Shown here one piece after another: positions 32,888 through 46,400 of a stretch of 64,000 nucleotides of DNA. Made by a program: the position numbers and the translations under genes. Numbering within the stretch: position 1 is the stretch's first letter; every line of letters starts with the position of its first letter. The notes under the pieces are model-generated. The model searched no databases and was not told where the DNA came from. It saw nothing but the letters and a program-made list of their open reading frames with translations. Source of the stretch: Helianthus annuus (lineage: Eukaryota; Streptophyta; Magnoliopsida; Asterales; Asteraceae); NCBI RefSeq assembly GCF_002127325.2, contig NC_035435.2, forward strand, positions 11,180,289 through 11,244,288. Reading direction: 5' to 3'.

Positions 32888-35800
32888 TGTCACACCCCAA
32901 TATTTCCACATATTACCGGTGGGCCCAGCGGGGAGTATCGTGACGTAGTTGATATCATCATTGTCAATACACACAATAATATAGCACAGCGGAAGGCTTG
33001 GTGAATAAACTTTTACAAACCATAATGTCTGAGTGTTTGAGTTTATGAATATACAGACTGGAATGTAATAAGATCCACAGGCGGATCAAGAAAAGTACAA
33101 AGAAACAAAATAACAGACTTCAGGTATCTATGGATTTGCAAGATCCTCTTAAGACACCCTATAGCTCCAGCCTATTACGAGAGGTACCTGTCAATTTAGT
33201 CTTTAAGAAAATACGTCAGTTTACACTGGTAAATACAATTAACTGACTCTTTTGAAAACATTTATGAAAATTGATTTAAGTGCACATGGCACAAATCATT
33301 TATAACTTGGGACAATTATTTAAAGATAATCTTGTTACCGATTTATATGTTTGTCATACAATTGGGGCCGGATGGAAGCCGGTCGTGATTAACCGACTCA
33401 CCACTTATAGAACCCACAAAGGAGTTATCCCCAACATGTGGGTTTATATTTTAGCATTTGCATCTGTTAGGTGTATGCCTACACCCCGTGCATAGGTCGT
33501 GGCCATTTTCAAATGAAACGAGCCGAGGATATCTAGGGCACGGTCAGATTAACCCCCAATGTTCATGTTATCAAACAAAACAGATTAAAATGGGTTATGC
33601 AATTTATTAATCACAATCCGATTAAATGATTTCATACCCGACCAAGTGGTATTATTATAATACCATATCCCAAGCCCGTATAAGGGAAAATAAGTTAACA
33701 GTATTTACCTGATGCTAGCAGTATAATCCTAAAGCTTTTTGAAGGCATCTTCTGCCGGAAGCTATTTAATCTGTATAGAAGGTTTATTAACCTATTAGGA
33801 TGCTAATGGGTCTTTAATTCAGTCAAGGACTTAAACCGACTAGCTAGAAGGAAACCTTACGGTTCTAAATGCTAGATTAAGCGGAGACCGGAATAGAATG
33901 TGGTTTAGACCCGACAAGCTTGGATACTTGTATAATATGGGTAAACTAAACACATTCTGGAAAATGAGAATTTAATGATAAGATTAAGCCCGTTTCGGCT
34001 ATTTTACGTAAACTAGTCAAGTAAACCGATCCGAACGCATAAAACGCGTAACGGGTAACCAAATAATTTATATATAGGTCTTAGTCATTATTATGCTCAA
34101 AATATGTTAATACATCAGTAAGATGTTAACATATATGCCCAAAAAGTAATTTAAACCATATTAAGTCCCATAAGGGCATTTTGGTAATTTTAATGCTCAT
34201 AAAAGAGTTTAAATGTTAAACTGAGTTTCAGGTCTGATCTAATTAATAAAAATATGTATTTTTATAAGTTATAACAGTAGGGTATTTTATATATGTGAAA
34301 TTTATCATATATAACCAAACTATGTACCGTAGGGGCATTTTGGTAATTTCACATAAGCTTTATAGGTCAAAATAGACTTCTGAGTTTAAAAACTTTGGCT
34401 TACTATTTAATTATATAAATTAACTTAAAACATCAGTAGGTAACAAGTTTTATATGCCAAAAATAGTTTTGACCCATACTAAGTGCTAAAAACGCTTAAA
34501 AGTCGGTTTTAAGGGATATTCGGGTTAAAATAGGAAATCTGAGTTTTTGATCAGTTTATAAAGTTCAAAATACTTTATTTATCATATAGAATCAGTAGCA
34601 AAAGGTTTGGCATTAAAATGTTATGTAAAACTCATTTTATGCATGAAAAGGGTAAAACCGACATTTACCGAAATCAAGCTATAACCCTATGTTATGCTCA
34701 GCCTAAAAATAAATAAAAATCTTCAAAAAATCCAAAAATATTATTTTACATCAGTAGGTAAAAAGTTTGGTATTAAAAGTTGGGTTTAGATAGGCTTTAT
34801 GCTAATTACGTCGTTAAATTAATAAAAACCTTTCTAGTTACGCTATTGAGCATAACTCCTAATCTAGACCTCAAACTGATGTCAAATTTTCGAGACAAGT
34901 CTAAATATCAGTAGCAAAGGTGTTTGTCCATTCACATTGCTAAAAATCTCAGTTGTATGTCAAAAGGGCGTTTATGGCATTTTTAAGCATAATTACGATG
35001 AAGTGCATATAATTCAAACCACTAGGCATCATGCAATATAACTCTAGAGGGTTATACTACTAAGTAATGTGTTCTGAATGGAAGCTTAAAACATGGGAGA
35101 ATCAAGCTTAAACGGGTCAGAACTGAAAGTCAAAGCAAAAGTCAAGCTTTTGCGACTTTCGGTTGTAAACTGACCTTTGACTATTAATTGCCAGGTTAGG
35201 ACTGATAAAACATGTTCTACTATTAATTACCAAGTCATTAGAATGTTAAAATATAATTTAGAACTTCTGTTTTATTAGTTTTAATCATTTTCAAACAATC
35301 TGTCCAGTTTGACTTTTTGTCAAACTACTTTGACCCGAAAATTGACTAGTCAAACGAGATAATTAGGAGGTGCCCTTTTAGGGGTTAATCACCTACCTTA
35401 ATATGGTTCCATAACCACTTTCAATTTGATCAGTGGCTGGTCCATATGTGATTAATACGAAAGTCAAATCTAATTTTTGACAAGTTTGACTTTTTAGGTA
35501 ATTAAGCTAATTAAAATGACTAAGCAAGTAATTAGAGGCTTACTAAAGGTCCAAGCTGTTTTTTCTACACTTGGTAATCTTCTCCTACTGATGTAAACTC
35601 CATAAGTTGGTTTTTAAGTGATGTTGCAAATGTGAGTTTTGAGAATTCAATACTAATGCTCCTTATATAGTACATCCCAATCTCTTGGATCATTAGCAGC
35701 TGTCATGGACCTCTTAGGGTCACCCCAGGTGTCCTAGTAGTTTATAAAAACCGTCCAATAGTCCCTTGTTTCGAATAGAATGAGAATAAGGCAGTTACAC

Positions 35801-36602
35801 AGCTGAAACATACATTTGTCCAGAAATTCTGCCCAGCGACAAGCTTACGGACCGTAAGCTGAAACCCTTGCGGTCCGTATTCAACTCTTACAGGCCGTAA
35901 GTCCGAATGAATGCGGTCTATAACCGAATCTGAATTGCATCGCCCAGTTACCTCCTTGCAGACCGTAAGCCTAGGCCATACGGTCCGTAACCGATGACCA
36001 GAGGACAAAAATTTTAGGACTTTCATACACTTGACCATGCATTTCTTTAACCCGAATTTTCAGATAATTTCAGTAGGAATAGTCCACATAATCAGGTCTG
36101 CTTTGCTAGAATATGATGCCATGCATTTGTGTCTTCCTTGGATTCTTTAGAAATGGCCATAATGAAGTATTGTCGGCTTTTGGCATGTGAGAACTTATCT
36201 CATGAAAATTGAATGTATTATCCCAAATTCAGCCGTATTTTTATGGATTCATCATCAGATATGTATGAGGGTGCATTCTTATATTTTGCAAAGCTTTAGG
36301 AATATTAAAAGGTCACTCTGAGGTAGAATTAACATGTTGACACGTTTAATCCCTGTAGCTTTATTATCTCCTGATTATATTTATAAACGGCTCGTTATAT
36401 TCCATCAATCACTTGATTAAGAATATATTATCCGCGTATCGTCATTCAGAGGCTCAGGTTTTGGCATGTTGACACTTTTAGTCCCTTGCATACATAACTT
36501 CTCCATTTGTCAACTTTAGTCCTTCAAACTCAATCTTTCATATATTTAGAGTTTAGGACACGTATCTATACATAATTGGACATGTTTTTATGTGGTGTTA
36601 CA
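32888..36602 (-). repeat. 3' LTR of chromovirus A
   Basis: 3715 bp, a direct repeat of 43421-47137 with dozens of differences. A TATA-like box is at the reverse of 35663-35670. About 170-330 bp upstream of it, at about 35845-35995, is a cluster of palindromes based on ttacggaccgtaa. Confidence 0.93.
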
Positions 36603-36616
36603 TCCTCACCCCCTTA
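36603..36616 (-). other. Polypurine tract of chromovirus A
   Basis: On the minus strand a purine-rich TAAGGGGGTGAGGA directly precedes the LTR start TGTAACACC. Confidence 0.8.
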
Positions 36617-36638
36617 AAAGAAATCTCGACCCCGAGAT

Positions 36639-39600
36639 TTACTGGAATAAGTGAGGGTATTTCTGTCTCATAGTGGACTCGACTTCCCACATATACTCAG
36701 GACCTCTACGGGCATCCCATTTGACCTTTACTATAGGCACATGCTTTCTTCGGAGCCTTTTAACCTGTTGATCCTCGATCGATATAGGTCTTTCAGCAAA
36801 TCTCAAGCTTTCATCAATCTGTACATCTTTATGAGACATAGCTAGCGATTCATTGGCTAGGCATTTCTTGAGATTACAAATGTGGAATACATTATGAATT
36901 CCACTCAACTCCTCAGGCAAGTTTAGCTTATAAGCTACACTGCCGACACATTCAATAATCTCGAATGGTCCAATATACCTAGGGCTTAATTTGCCCTTTT
37001 TACCAAAACGCATCACACCTTTCCTGGGTGATACTTTCAGTAAAACTTTATCGCCTACCTCAAACTTTAGAGGTTTTCACCTCTTATCAGCATAACTTTT
37101 CTGCCTATCTCTGGCAGCTTTCAGGCGATCACGAATCTGAACAATCTTGTCCGTCGTTTCAAGGACTATATCAGGTCCTGATAACTGAGCTTCTCCTACC
37201 TCTGCCCAACAGACAGGCGTTCTGCATTTCGTACCATATAATGCTTCAAAAGGCGCAGCCTGAATGCTTGTATGGTAGCTATTATTATAGGAGAACTCGA
37301 TCAATGGCAGGTGGTCATCCCAACTACCACCTAAATCAATAACACATGCACGAAGCATGTCATCCAAAGTTTGAATTGTACGCTCACTCTGTCCATCTGT
37401 CTGAGGATGGTAAGCAGTACTAAAATTCAAACGCGTGCCCAAAGATTGTTGGAAACTTTTCCAAAAATGAGAGGTGTATCTAGTATCTCTATCTGAGATA
37501 ATAGACACCGATACGCCATGTAGAGCCACAATCTTATCTACGTACAACTGGGCTAACTTGTCGGAGCTATGAGTCTCCTTGATGGGCAAGAAATGTGCTG
37601 ACTTTGTCAGTCTATCGACTATTACCCATATGGTATCATTTCCATGCCTTGTTTTAGGTAACTTGGTTATAAAATCCATAGTTACCATTTCCCACTTCCA
37701 TGTGGGAAGTTCTGGCTGTTGTAGAAGATCTGATGGCTTTTGATGTTCAGCTTTAATCTGCACACAAGTCAGGCACTTAGCTACATGTGTGGCAATAGAT
37801 TTCTTCAAACCTATCCACCAATAATTAGCCTTCAAATCCTGATACATTTTGTCACCTCCAGGGTGAACTGAGTACTTGGAGTTGTGGGCTTCCTGGAGGA
37901 TTACATCTCGAAGTCCTCCCTGAATAGGAACCCAAATTCTTCCATTCATTCTGAGGATTCCATCCTTGCCAGGTGTTAACTGTTCAGCAGTTACACCTAA
38001 CTTTTCATTTGGAAGGTTAACTTCCAAAACAACATCTTTCTGTGCAGCTAATAGTCTTTCATTCAGACTATTCTTCAACTCAATGCTCTTGGCATTGATC
38101 CTGATTAGTTTAACTCTTTCCTTTCGGCTTAGAGCATCAGCGACTACGTTCCCTTTACCTGGATGGTAGCGAATTTCGCAATCATAGTCATTCAAAGTTT
38201 CCATCCAACGGCGTTGTCTCATATTGAGCTCTTTCTGATTGAACAAGTGTTGGAGACTTTTGTGATCCGAATAGATTACACATTTTGTTCCATACAAATA
38301 ATGTCTCCATAACTTAAGTGCGAATACAACGGCACCCAATTCCAAATCATGGGTGGTGTAATTCTTTTCATGCACCTTCAGTTGTTGTGATGCATAGGCA
38401 ATCACCTTGCCATGTTGCATAAGTACATATCCCATGCTGGTGTGTGAAGCATCACAATATACGACAAACTCTTCAATTCCTTCGGGTAAGGTCAACACTG
38501 GAGCATTGCTCAATCTTTGCTTAAGAATCTCAAAGGATTCTTGTTGATTTGGACCCCAATCAAATTTCACATTTTTACGGGTCAAAGAAGTTAAAGGTGC
38601 AGCTATTCTCGAGAAGTTTTCAATGAATCTTCTATAATATCCAGCTAAACCCAGAAAGCTGCGAATTTCCGTAGGCGTCTTTGGTGCTTCCCAATTCATA
38701 ATGGCTTCTATCTTGGTGGGATCAACTTGGATGCCACGCTCACTAACAACATGTCTAAGAAATTGGACCTCGCGAAGCCAGAACTCGCATTTGGAGAATT
38801 TAGCATACAACTTCTCCTGTCGAAGCAATCATAAGATACATCGAAGGTGCTTTTCGTGATCAACTTGGCTACGAGAGTAAATAAGTATGCCGTCTATAAA
38901 GACAATGACAAACTTATCTAAGTATGGTTTGCAGACTCTATTCATGAGGTCCATGAATGCTGCTGGCGCATTAGTGAGCCCAAAAGGCATCACTAAGAAT
39001 TCAAAATGTCCATACCTCGTCCTGAATGCTGTCTTAGGCACATCTTCAGTTCTTACTTTAAGTTGATGATACCCAGATCTCAAATCAATCTTTGAGAAAT
39101 AGCTTGCTCCTTGGAGCTGATCAAATAAATCATCGATCCTGGGTAAAGGATAACAATTCTTGATCGTTACCTTATTCAATTCATGGTAGTCAATGCATAA
39201 GCACATTGACCCGTCTTTCTTTTTCACAAATAGTATTGGAGCTCCCCAGGGCGAAGAGCTGGGCTGAATAAAACCTTTTTCCAGTAAGTCATCTAATTGA
39301 GTTCTGAGCTCCTTCATTTCCATAGGCGCTAGACGATAAGGAACTCGTACAATAGGTGTAGATCCTGGTAGAATGTCTATCCTGAACTCTACTTGCCTCT
39401 CAGGAGGTAATCCAGGTAATTCATCAGGAAAAACATCAGGATATTCAGAGATAATTGGAATATCTTCGATCTTAGGCTTAGGATCATTCACAGTCACTTG
39501 TGCCATGTAAATGACACATCCACTCTTCAAACGCTGTGATACCTTGAGAATAGACACATTGCTGGGCAATCCGTATTGTGTATCTCCCTGAATAGTGACT

Positions 39601-39827
39601 GATTTGCCAGAAGGGGTTTTGATAATAACTAGCTTTTTATCACAGGCGATTTGGGCTTGGTTATGCGACAACCAATCCATGCCTAAAACTATATCAAACC
39701 CAGCCAATTTCATTGGCAAGAGGGATAGCGAGATAGAATAATTCTTAATGGATATAGAACATCCATCAAGAAGATTAGAAGCTGTTTCTAAGGTACCATC
39801 GGCAAGCTCTACCTCATATTTAAGTCT
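36639..39827 (-). pseudogene. pol: Chromovirus A pol: protease end, RT, RNase H, integrase, chromodomain (broken)
   Basis: The frame entered after a one-base shift near 39828 covers [10 protein letters not shown] (end of protease), RT ([49 protein letters not shown]), RNase H ([36 protein letters not shown]), integrase (HHCC around [19 protein letters not shown], then [17 protein letters not shown]) and a chromodomain (VPIVKVKWDARRGPEYMW). In-frame stops stand near 38826 (just after the RT core) and 37077 (before the integrase tail). The RT catalytic site reads VFIDGILIY where the family has two adjacent aspartates, so the enzyme would be dead even if the stops were bypassed. Confidence 0.93.
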
Positions 39828-41134
39828 AGAGTCTTAATAGGCAAATTCAATAACTTACAGAACTTATAATCTACAAAAGACTTATCAGCACCAGAATCAA
39901 ATAAGACTCTAGCATAGTTATTATTGATGAGGAAGGTGCCTGTTATGACGTTCACGTCGTTCACCGCTTCCCTCGCGTTCATCTGGAACACTCTTGCATT
40001 GTTTTTCTTTGCCTCCTCGGGCTTCTTTGCATTCTTGGGGCAATTGATTTTGATGTGCCCTTTTTCATTGCAACCATACCAAGTTGCATCTTTGATATTT
40101 CGGCACTCAACTGACTTGTGCCCTTTCTTTTTACAAATCCCACATGGTTTGGCCTGTGGGTCTTGGTTGCACTTTCCAAAGTGTCTTTTATGACATGTCT
40201 TGCACCTGGGCCTATCATTCGACTGCCCCTTTTTGGAACCAGAGTTCCCTTTGCCCTTTTTGTTCGATTGAGGAGACTTGTCTTCCTCTTTTTTCCTTTT
40301 CCCTTCATCGGTAACCTTTTTCGCCCTACTCCTCACGACATCTAGAGTGAGGGACAAAGATAGATCCACAGCAGATCTATAAGTGGTTGGCTTAGAGGCC
40401 TTAACATTCCCTTTTACTTCAGGGGCCAAACCACCGATGAAACATGCAATGCGTTTGGGCTCAGGAGTGACTAAATATGGCATAAGCCTTGACATTGAAT
40501 TAAAGCTAGTCACATAGGATCTACAATCCAAATCCTTCATCACTAAGGTGAGGAAATCAGTCTCTATTCGCTTGACTTCGTGCTGAGGGCAATAGGTGTC
40601 CTTAACCAAATCAACAAATTTGTTCCATGAAAGATTGTACAAAGGAACCTTCCTAGTGGCTTGCACCAATGCTTTCCACCAAGTGAGGGCATCGCCCTTG
40701 AAGGATTGTGATACAAACTTCACTATATCCTCCTTAGCACATCCGCTGATGTCTATTACTGTCTCCATTTCGTCCAACCATTTCATACAATCAATTGCTC
40801 CCTTTTCTCCTGTAAAATCCCTCGGCTTACAGGAGACAAAGTACTTATAGGTACAACCCTTGGTGTACCTAGGAGTCGGCTCGAGGACAATCTGCCTCTT
40901 GGGCTCACTACCCTGATTGGATGAGTGCTGAGACTCACTTTTCTTATGAGTATGAGGTTGAGAATGGGATCTCGAATGGGTTTGAGATCGAACAATACTT
41001 GGCTCTTTAAATTTAGCATCTACCGCTTGAGTAACTGCCGCGGTGATCATTGCTTGCAGTTTGGCACCAGTGATATTAATCCTAGTGTTGTTGCCTTCTG
41101 TAGGATGACTGTTTGCTTCATCCGAACCAGCCAT
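39809..41134 (-). CDS. gag: Chromovirus A gag and start of protease (441-aa frame)
   Basis: ATG at 41134. A basic and Ser/His-rich N-terminus of about 90 residues is followed by a retrotransposon gag core ([43 protein letters not shown]). A Lys/Ser-rich basic region and Cys/His-rich nucleic-acid-binding motifs come next ([39 protein letters not shown], the last lacking the first Cys). The frame then enters protease ([12 protein letters not shown]). It ends at a TAG created by a one-base frameshift near 39828, after which the protease continues in the pol frame. Gag itself looks undamaged and forms the RNA-packaging particle. Confidence 0.9.
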   Translation of the reverse strand: MAGSDEANSHPTEGNNTRINITGAKLQAMITAAVTQAVDAKFKEPSIVRSQTHSRSHSQPHTHKKSESQHSSNQGSEPKRQIVLEPTPRYTKGCTYKYFVSCKPRDFTGEKGAIDCMKWLDEMETVIDISGCAKEDIVKFVSQSFKGDALTWWKALVQATRKVPLYNLSWNKFVDLVKDTYCPQHEVKRIETDFLTLVMKDLDCRSYVTSFNSMSRLMPYLVTPEPKRIACFIGGLAPEVKGNVKASKPTTYRSAVDLSLSLTLDVVRSRAKKVTDEGKRKKEEDKSPQSNKKGKGNSGSKKGQSNDRPRCKTCHKRHFGKCNQDPQAKPCGICKKKGHKSVECRNIKDATWYGCNEKGHIKINCPKNAKKPEEAKKNNARVFQMNAREAVNDVNVITGTFLINNNYARVLFDSGADKSFVDYKFCKLLNLPIKTLDLNMR

Positions 41135-42035
41135 TTTTGAATACTATATCAAACAATGATGATATTTAAATTATATATTGATTCATCACATTGATGATCA
41201 GATGGTCATGGTATTATTAAACCATTTAGACCATTTTAAGTAATAATTAAATAATCAATAGAATATAATATTCTTTATATTTATTAGACAGGGGAATTAA
41301 AATTCACAACTGTCAATGTCGTAAAAGACATTTTATTTAACATTAGGCTCGTCTCGAAGGACATTTAGATGGCACCAAAAGGCCTTATCATTAGGACAAT
41401 TAAAACATAACCAACGATCTCTTGGATCATTGATCTTTTAAGGGTCGAACGAAGTTCATCGCCTTTTTGACAAGAAGTTTATAAAATAAAACCATCATTG
41501 TCATTATCACACCTTTGCTTATAAGCATACATCTCTAATGGATGTTTTGGTGTACACATCATATTGATGTTTATTAGCTATGATTCGCATTGATCATTCA
41601 AGCTATACATAAGAGACTTGGAAAAATCCAAGTACATTTTTGGGAGCTTGTGTGGTTTCTTGTACCGCACAGCCAGGAATGTTAACATATTTTTAGATGT
41701 TAACAAGGATTTACTGTCTTAAAAAGGTTGTACCATCATAGCCAGTTAATATTTTGGCTAGGTTATACCTCTAAGAATTTCATTGGCAGATCAATTTAAA
41801 ATTGAAATGTTATAATATAATGTAATAAAATACATACTTAAAGACCAAAGATAAACTTCATTAAACCATGAAACTAATACAGAGACACCCTAAACGGGAC
41901 TTGAAACATAACAATGCCCACGCAGGGGCTACAAAAATAGGAAATAAGTCCACGCAGGGACTTTGATTCTGAAAATAAAATAATGTCCTCGCAGCGACTT
42001 GATTAAAAGACAATACAAGAAAATTAAACAATTTC
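41135..42035. other. Non-coding stretch of chromovirus A between the extra ORF and gag
   Basis: About 900 bp without a protein-like frame. It separates the extra ORF (upstream) from gag (downstream) on the minus strand. It could hold an intron or a second leader for gag expression; neither is demonstrated. Confidence 0.5.
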
Positions 42036-43238
42036 CTACTTCTTCTTTCCTTTAAGAAGGCTTGCAAGGCCCTTCATAAAGCTACTATGTTGCTTCTTGG
42101 TTTTGTTCGCCTCATGCTCAACCCAATCTAACTTTTCCAGTATCTCCTGAGTTTGCTGCTGCTGCTGGGGAGGAGGAGGTTGCTGGTAAGGCGGGTATTG
42201 ATAACCCTGCACCGGGTATCCAGTTGTATAAACTGGAGGGTAAAAAGATGGGTAAAGATGATGGTATTCTGCAGCTGTAAGGTACAGATCATGAGTTCCA
42301 TAATCCGATGGGTAACCCGTTGGGTTTTCAAAAGGATTGTACCCAGAAGAACCTGGGTAAGTCGGGATCGGGTTGTCGAAACCCATAGGCGGTTGTGGTA
42401 GTGCATGAGAAGTTGGCGGAGGATCATTCTCTGGCACCGCATTCGAGGGTCCACCCATTTGGGGGTCCTCGGGAATAGGTGGGTAAGAACTTGAACCTTA
42501 AGGAGAACTAAAATGAGGTCCTCCTCGCACGGATATACGTGCGTTCCTCCTTCGCCTCGGAGGCTCGGGAGGTGGCTGAGGCAGCTGTTGAGGCGGCTCC
42601 TCCACAGGAAGTGGTGGAGGTGAAACTGCTTGAAGCTGGGGCTCAATCAAAGGAGGTTGAGCTAGAGAGTTATGGTACGAAGGAGTAAAGTACCAATCAT
42701 AAGTGGCCATCTTCTCTTGAAATGAATCGGGCCCACGGTACGGTGATCCCTGAAATGGGGAACCGCTTGAAATGCTAATTAGGTGGCCCGGTGTTCCGGT
42801 CTGCATCTCCGGGTCTGGGTCGTCGTCCATCTCCATTTCCTGAGAAAAGTGGTCCTCAGGGCCTAAAGGGTTGTAGCCCAAGAAGTCGTTAACATAATCA
42901 TTCGGATTAAACTGTGCCGACGAATAGGTAGATTCCGAATAATGGAAGGAATGAGAGTGCAACGAATGGTAAGACTGGTGAAATTCATGGGAGTGATGGG
43001 AGTGTTGAGAATGGTGCGAATGCTGGGGCTCGTCTGGGACAGGCGGCCCGAATGATGGATGGAATGAAGGTGAGGAGCTTAACTTGATAGAATGTCTCGC
43101 TGGCTCGTAAGAGTGACCCCACAGATTGTGAGAGTCAGAACTGGAAAATGACGCAGATGGAGTGCGTCGGTGTGAAGGTCCTGCTGATGGTCCCCCTCCC
43201 ATGGGACCCTTTCCCTTTCCCCTAACTCTTGGAGGCAT
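42036..43238 (-). pseudogene. Extra ORF of chromovirus A upstream of gag (Pro/His/Ser-rich protein)
   Basis: ATG at 43238; the frame is open for 246 codons, meets a TAA at 42498-42500, and continues in the same frame to 42036, about 400 codons in all. The N-terminus is basic and Gly/Pro-rich (MPPRVRGKGKGPMGGG). Then follow a Ser/His-rich part with repeated HSHHSQ units, an acidic patch (QEMEMDDDPDPEMQ), Pro-rich stretches, a Tyr/Pro-rich segment, a Gln run, and a charged, probably helical C-terminus (EILEKLDWVEHEANKTKKQ ... LLKGKKK). No domain, signal peptide or membrane segment is visible. Its place is between PBS and gag in the sense direction, where chromoviruses usually have only a leader. 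The function is unknown. Confidence 0.7.
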
Positions 43239-43405
43239 TGTAGCTGATTTCTCCTGTCAAAACAAGTAAAAATAAAATATAAATAGCATCGGAAAGTTAA
43301 GAATAAATCCTAGGTCATTTTCCTAGACTCGAGAGTCTAAGGAATGTGCTTATTATGTCATTGAGATTAAACACAAAAGGATAGTGTTTAATTCACTCAA
43401 AGTTG

Positions 43406-43417
43406 GCTCTGATACCA
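43406..43417 (-). other. Primer-binding site of chromovirus A (initiator tRNA-Met type)
   Basis: The minus strand reads TGGTATCAGAGC a few bases after the 5' LTR. This is the standard plant initiator methionine tRNA complement. Confidence 0.92.
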
Positions 43418-43420
43418 ACC

Positions 43421-46400
43421 TGTCACACCCCGATATTTCCACATATTACCGGTGGGCCCGGCGGGGAGTATCGTGACGTAGTTGATATCATCATTGTCAA
43501 TATACACAATAATATAGGACAACGGAAGGCTTGGTGAATAAACTATTACAAACCATAATGTCTGAGTGTTCAAGTTTATGAATATACAGATGGAATGTAA
43601 TAAGATCCACAGGCGGATCATGAAAAGTACAAAGAAACACAATAACAGACTTCAGGTATCTATGGATTTGCAAGATCCTCTTAAGACACCCTATAGCTCC
43701 AGCCTATTACGAGAGGTACCTGTCAATTCAGTCTTTAAGAAAATACGTCAGTTTACACTGGTAAATACAATTAACTGACTCTTTTGAAAACATTTATGAA
43801 AATTGATTTAAGTGCACATGGCACAAATCATTTATAACTTGGGACAATTATTTAAAGATAATCTTGTATACCAATTTATATGTTTGTCATACAATTGGGG
43901 CCGGTTGGAAGCCGGTCGTGATTAACCGACTCACCACTTATAGAACCCACAAAGGAGTTATCCCCAACATGTGGGTTTATATTTTAGCATTTGCATCTGT
44001 CGGGTGTATGCCTACACCCCATGCATAGGTTATGGCCATTTTCAAATGAAATGAGCCGAGGAAATCCAGGACACGGTCAGATTAACCCCCAATGTTCATG
44101 TTATCAAACAAAACAGATTAAAACGGGTTATGCAATTTATTAATCACAATCCGATTAAATGATTTCATACCCGACCAAGTGGTATTATTATAATACCATA
44201 TCCCAAGCCCGTATAAGGGAAAATAAGTTAAAAGTATTTACCTGATGCTAGCAGTATAATCCTAAAGCTTTTTGAAGGCACCTTCTACCAGAAGCTATTT
44301 AATCTGTATAGAAGGTTTATTAACCTATTAGGATGCTAATGGGTCTTTAATTCAGTCAAGGACTTAGACCGGCTAGCTAGAAGGAAACCTTGCGGTTCTA
44401 AAAGCTAGATTAAGCGGAGACCGGAATAGAATGTGGTTTAGACCCGACAAGCTTGGATACTTGTTTAATATGGGTAAACTAAACACATTCTGGAAAATGA
44501 GAATTTAATGATAAGGTTAAGCGCGTTTCGGCAATTTCACGTAAACTAGTCACGTAAACCGATCCGAACGCATAAAACGCGTAACAGGTAACCAAATAAA
44601 TTATATACAAGTCATAATCATTATCATGCTCAAAATATGTTAACACATCAGTAAGATGTTAATATATATGCCCAAAAAGTAATTTAAACCATATTAAGTC
44701 CCATAAGGGCATTTTGGTAATTTTAATTCTCATAAAAGAGTTTAAATGTTAAACTGAGTTTCAGGTCTGATCTAATTAATAAAAATAAGTATTTTTATAA
44801 GTTATAACAGTAGGGTATTTTATATATGTGAAATTTATCTTATATAACCAAACTATGCACCGTAGGGGCATTCTGGTAATTTCACATAAGCTTTATAGGT
44901 CAAAATAGACTTCTGAATTTAAAAACTTTGGCTTACTGCTTAATTATATGAATTAACTTAAAACATCAGTAGGTAATAAGTTTTATATGCCAAAAATAGT
45001 TTTGACCCATACTAAGTGCTAAAAACGCTTAAAAGTCGGTTTTAAGGGATATTCGGGTTAAAATAGGAAATCTGAGTTTTTGATCAGTTTATAAAGTTCA
45101 AAATACTTTATTTATCATATAGAATCAGTAGCAAAAGGTTTGGCATTAAAATGTATGTAAAACTCATTTTATGCATGAAAAGGGTAAAACCGACATTTAC
45201 CGAAATCAAGCTATAACCCTATGTTATGCTCAGCCTAAAAATAAATAAAAATCTTCAAAAAATCCGAAAATATTATTTTACATCAGTAGGTAAAAAGTTT
45301 GGTATCAAAAGTTGGGTTTAGATAGGCTTTATGCTATTTACGCCATTAAATTGATAAAAAGCTTTCAAATTACGCTATTGAACATAACTCCTAATCTAGA
45401 CGTCAAACTAATGCCAAATTTTCGGGACAAGTCTAAATATCAGTAGCAAAGGTGTTTGTCCATTCACATTGCTAAAAATCTCAGTTGTATGTCAAAAGGG
45501 CGTTTATGGCATTTTTAAGCATAATTACGATCAAGTGCATATAATTCAAACCACTAGGCACCATGCAATATAACTCCAGAGGGTTATACTACTAAGTAAT
45601 GTGGTCTTAATGGAAGCTTACATGGGAGAATCAAGCTTAAACGGGTGTCAGAACTGAAAGTCAAAGCAAAAGTCAAGCTTTTGTGACTTTCGGTTATAAA
45701 CTGACCTTAGACTATTAATTGTCGGGTTAGGACTGATAAAACATGTTCTAGTATTAATTACCAAGTCATTAGAATGTTAAAATATAATTTAGAACTTCTG
45801 TTTTATTAGTTTTAATCATTTTCAAACAATCTGTCCAGTTTGACTTTTTGTCAAGTCAAACTACTTTGACCCGACAATTGACTAGTCAAACGAGATAATT
45901 AGGAGGTGCCCTTTTAGGGGTTAATCACCTATCTTAATATGGTTCCATAACCACTTTCAATTTGATCAGTGGCTTGTCCATATGTGATTAATACGAAAGT
46001 CAAATCTAATTTACGACAAGTTTGACTTTTAGGTAATTAAGCTAATTAAAATGACTAAGCAAGTAATTAGAGGCTTACTAAAGGTCCAAGCTGTCTTTTC
46101 TATACTTGGTAATCTTCTCCTACTGATGCAAACTCCAGAAGTTGGTTTTTGAGTGATGTTGCAAATGTGAGTTTTGAGAACTCAACACTAATGCTCCTTA
46201 TATAGTACATCCCAATCTCTTGGATCATTAGCAGCTGTCATGGGACCTCTTAGGATCACCCCAGGTGTCCTAGTAGTTTATAAAAACCGTCTAATAGTCC
46301 CTTGTTTCGAATAGAATGAGAATAAGGCGGTTACACAGCTGAAACATACATCTGTCCAGAAATTCTGCCCAGCGACAAGCTTACGGACCGTAAGCTGAAA

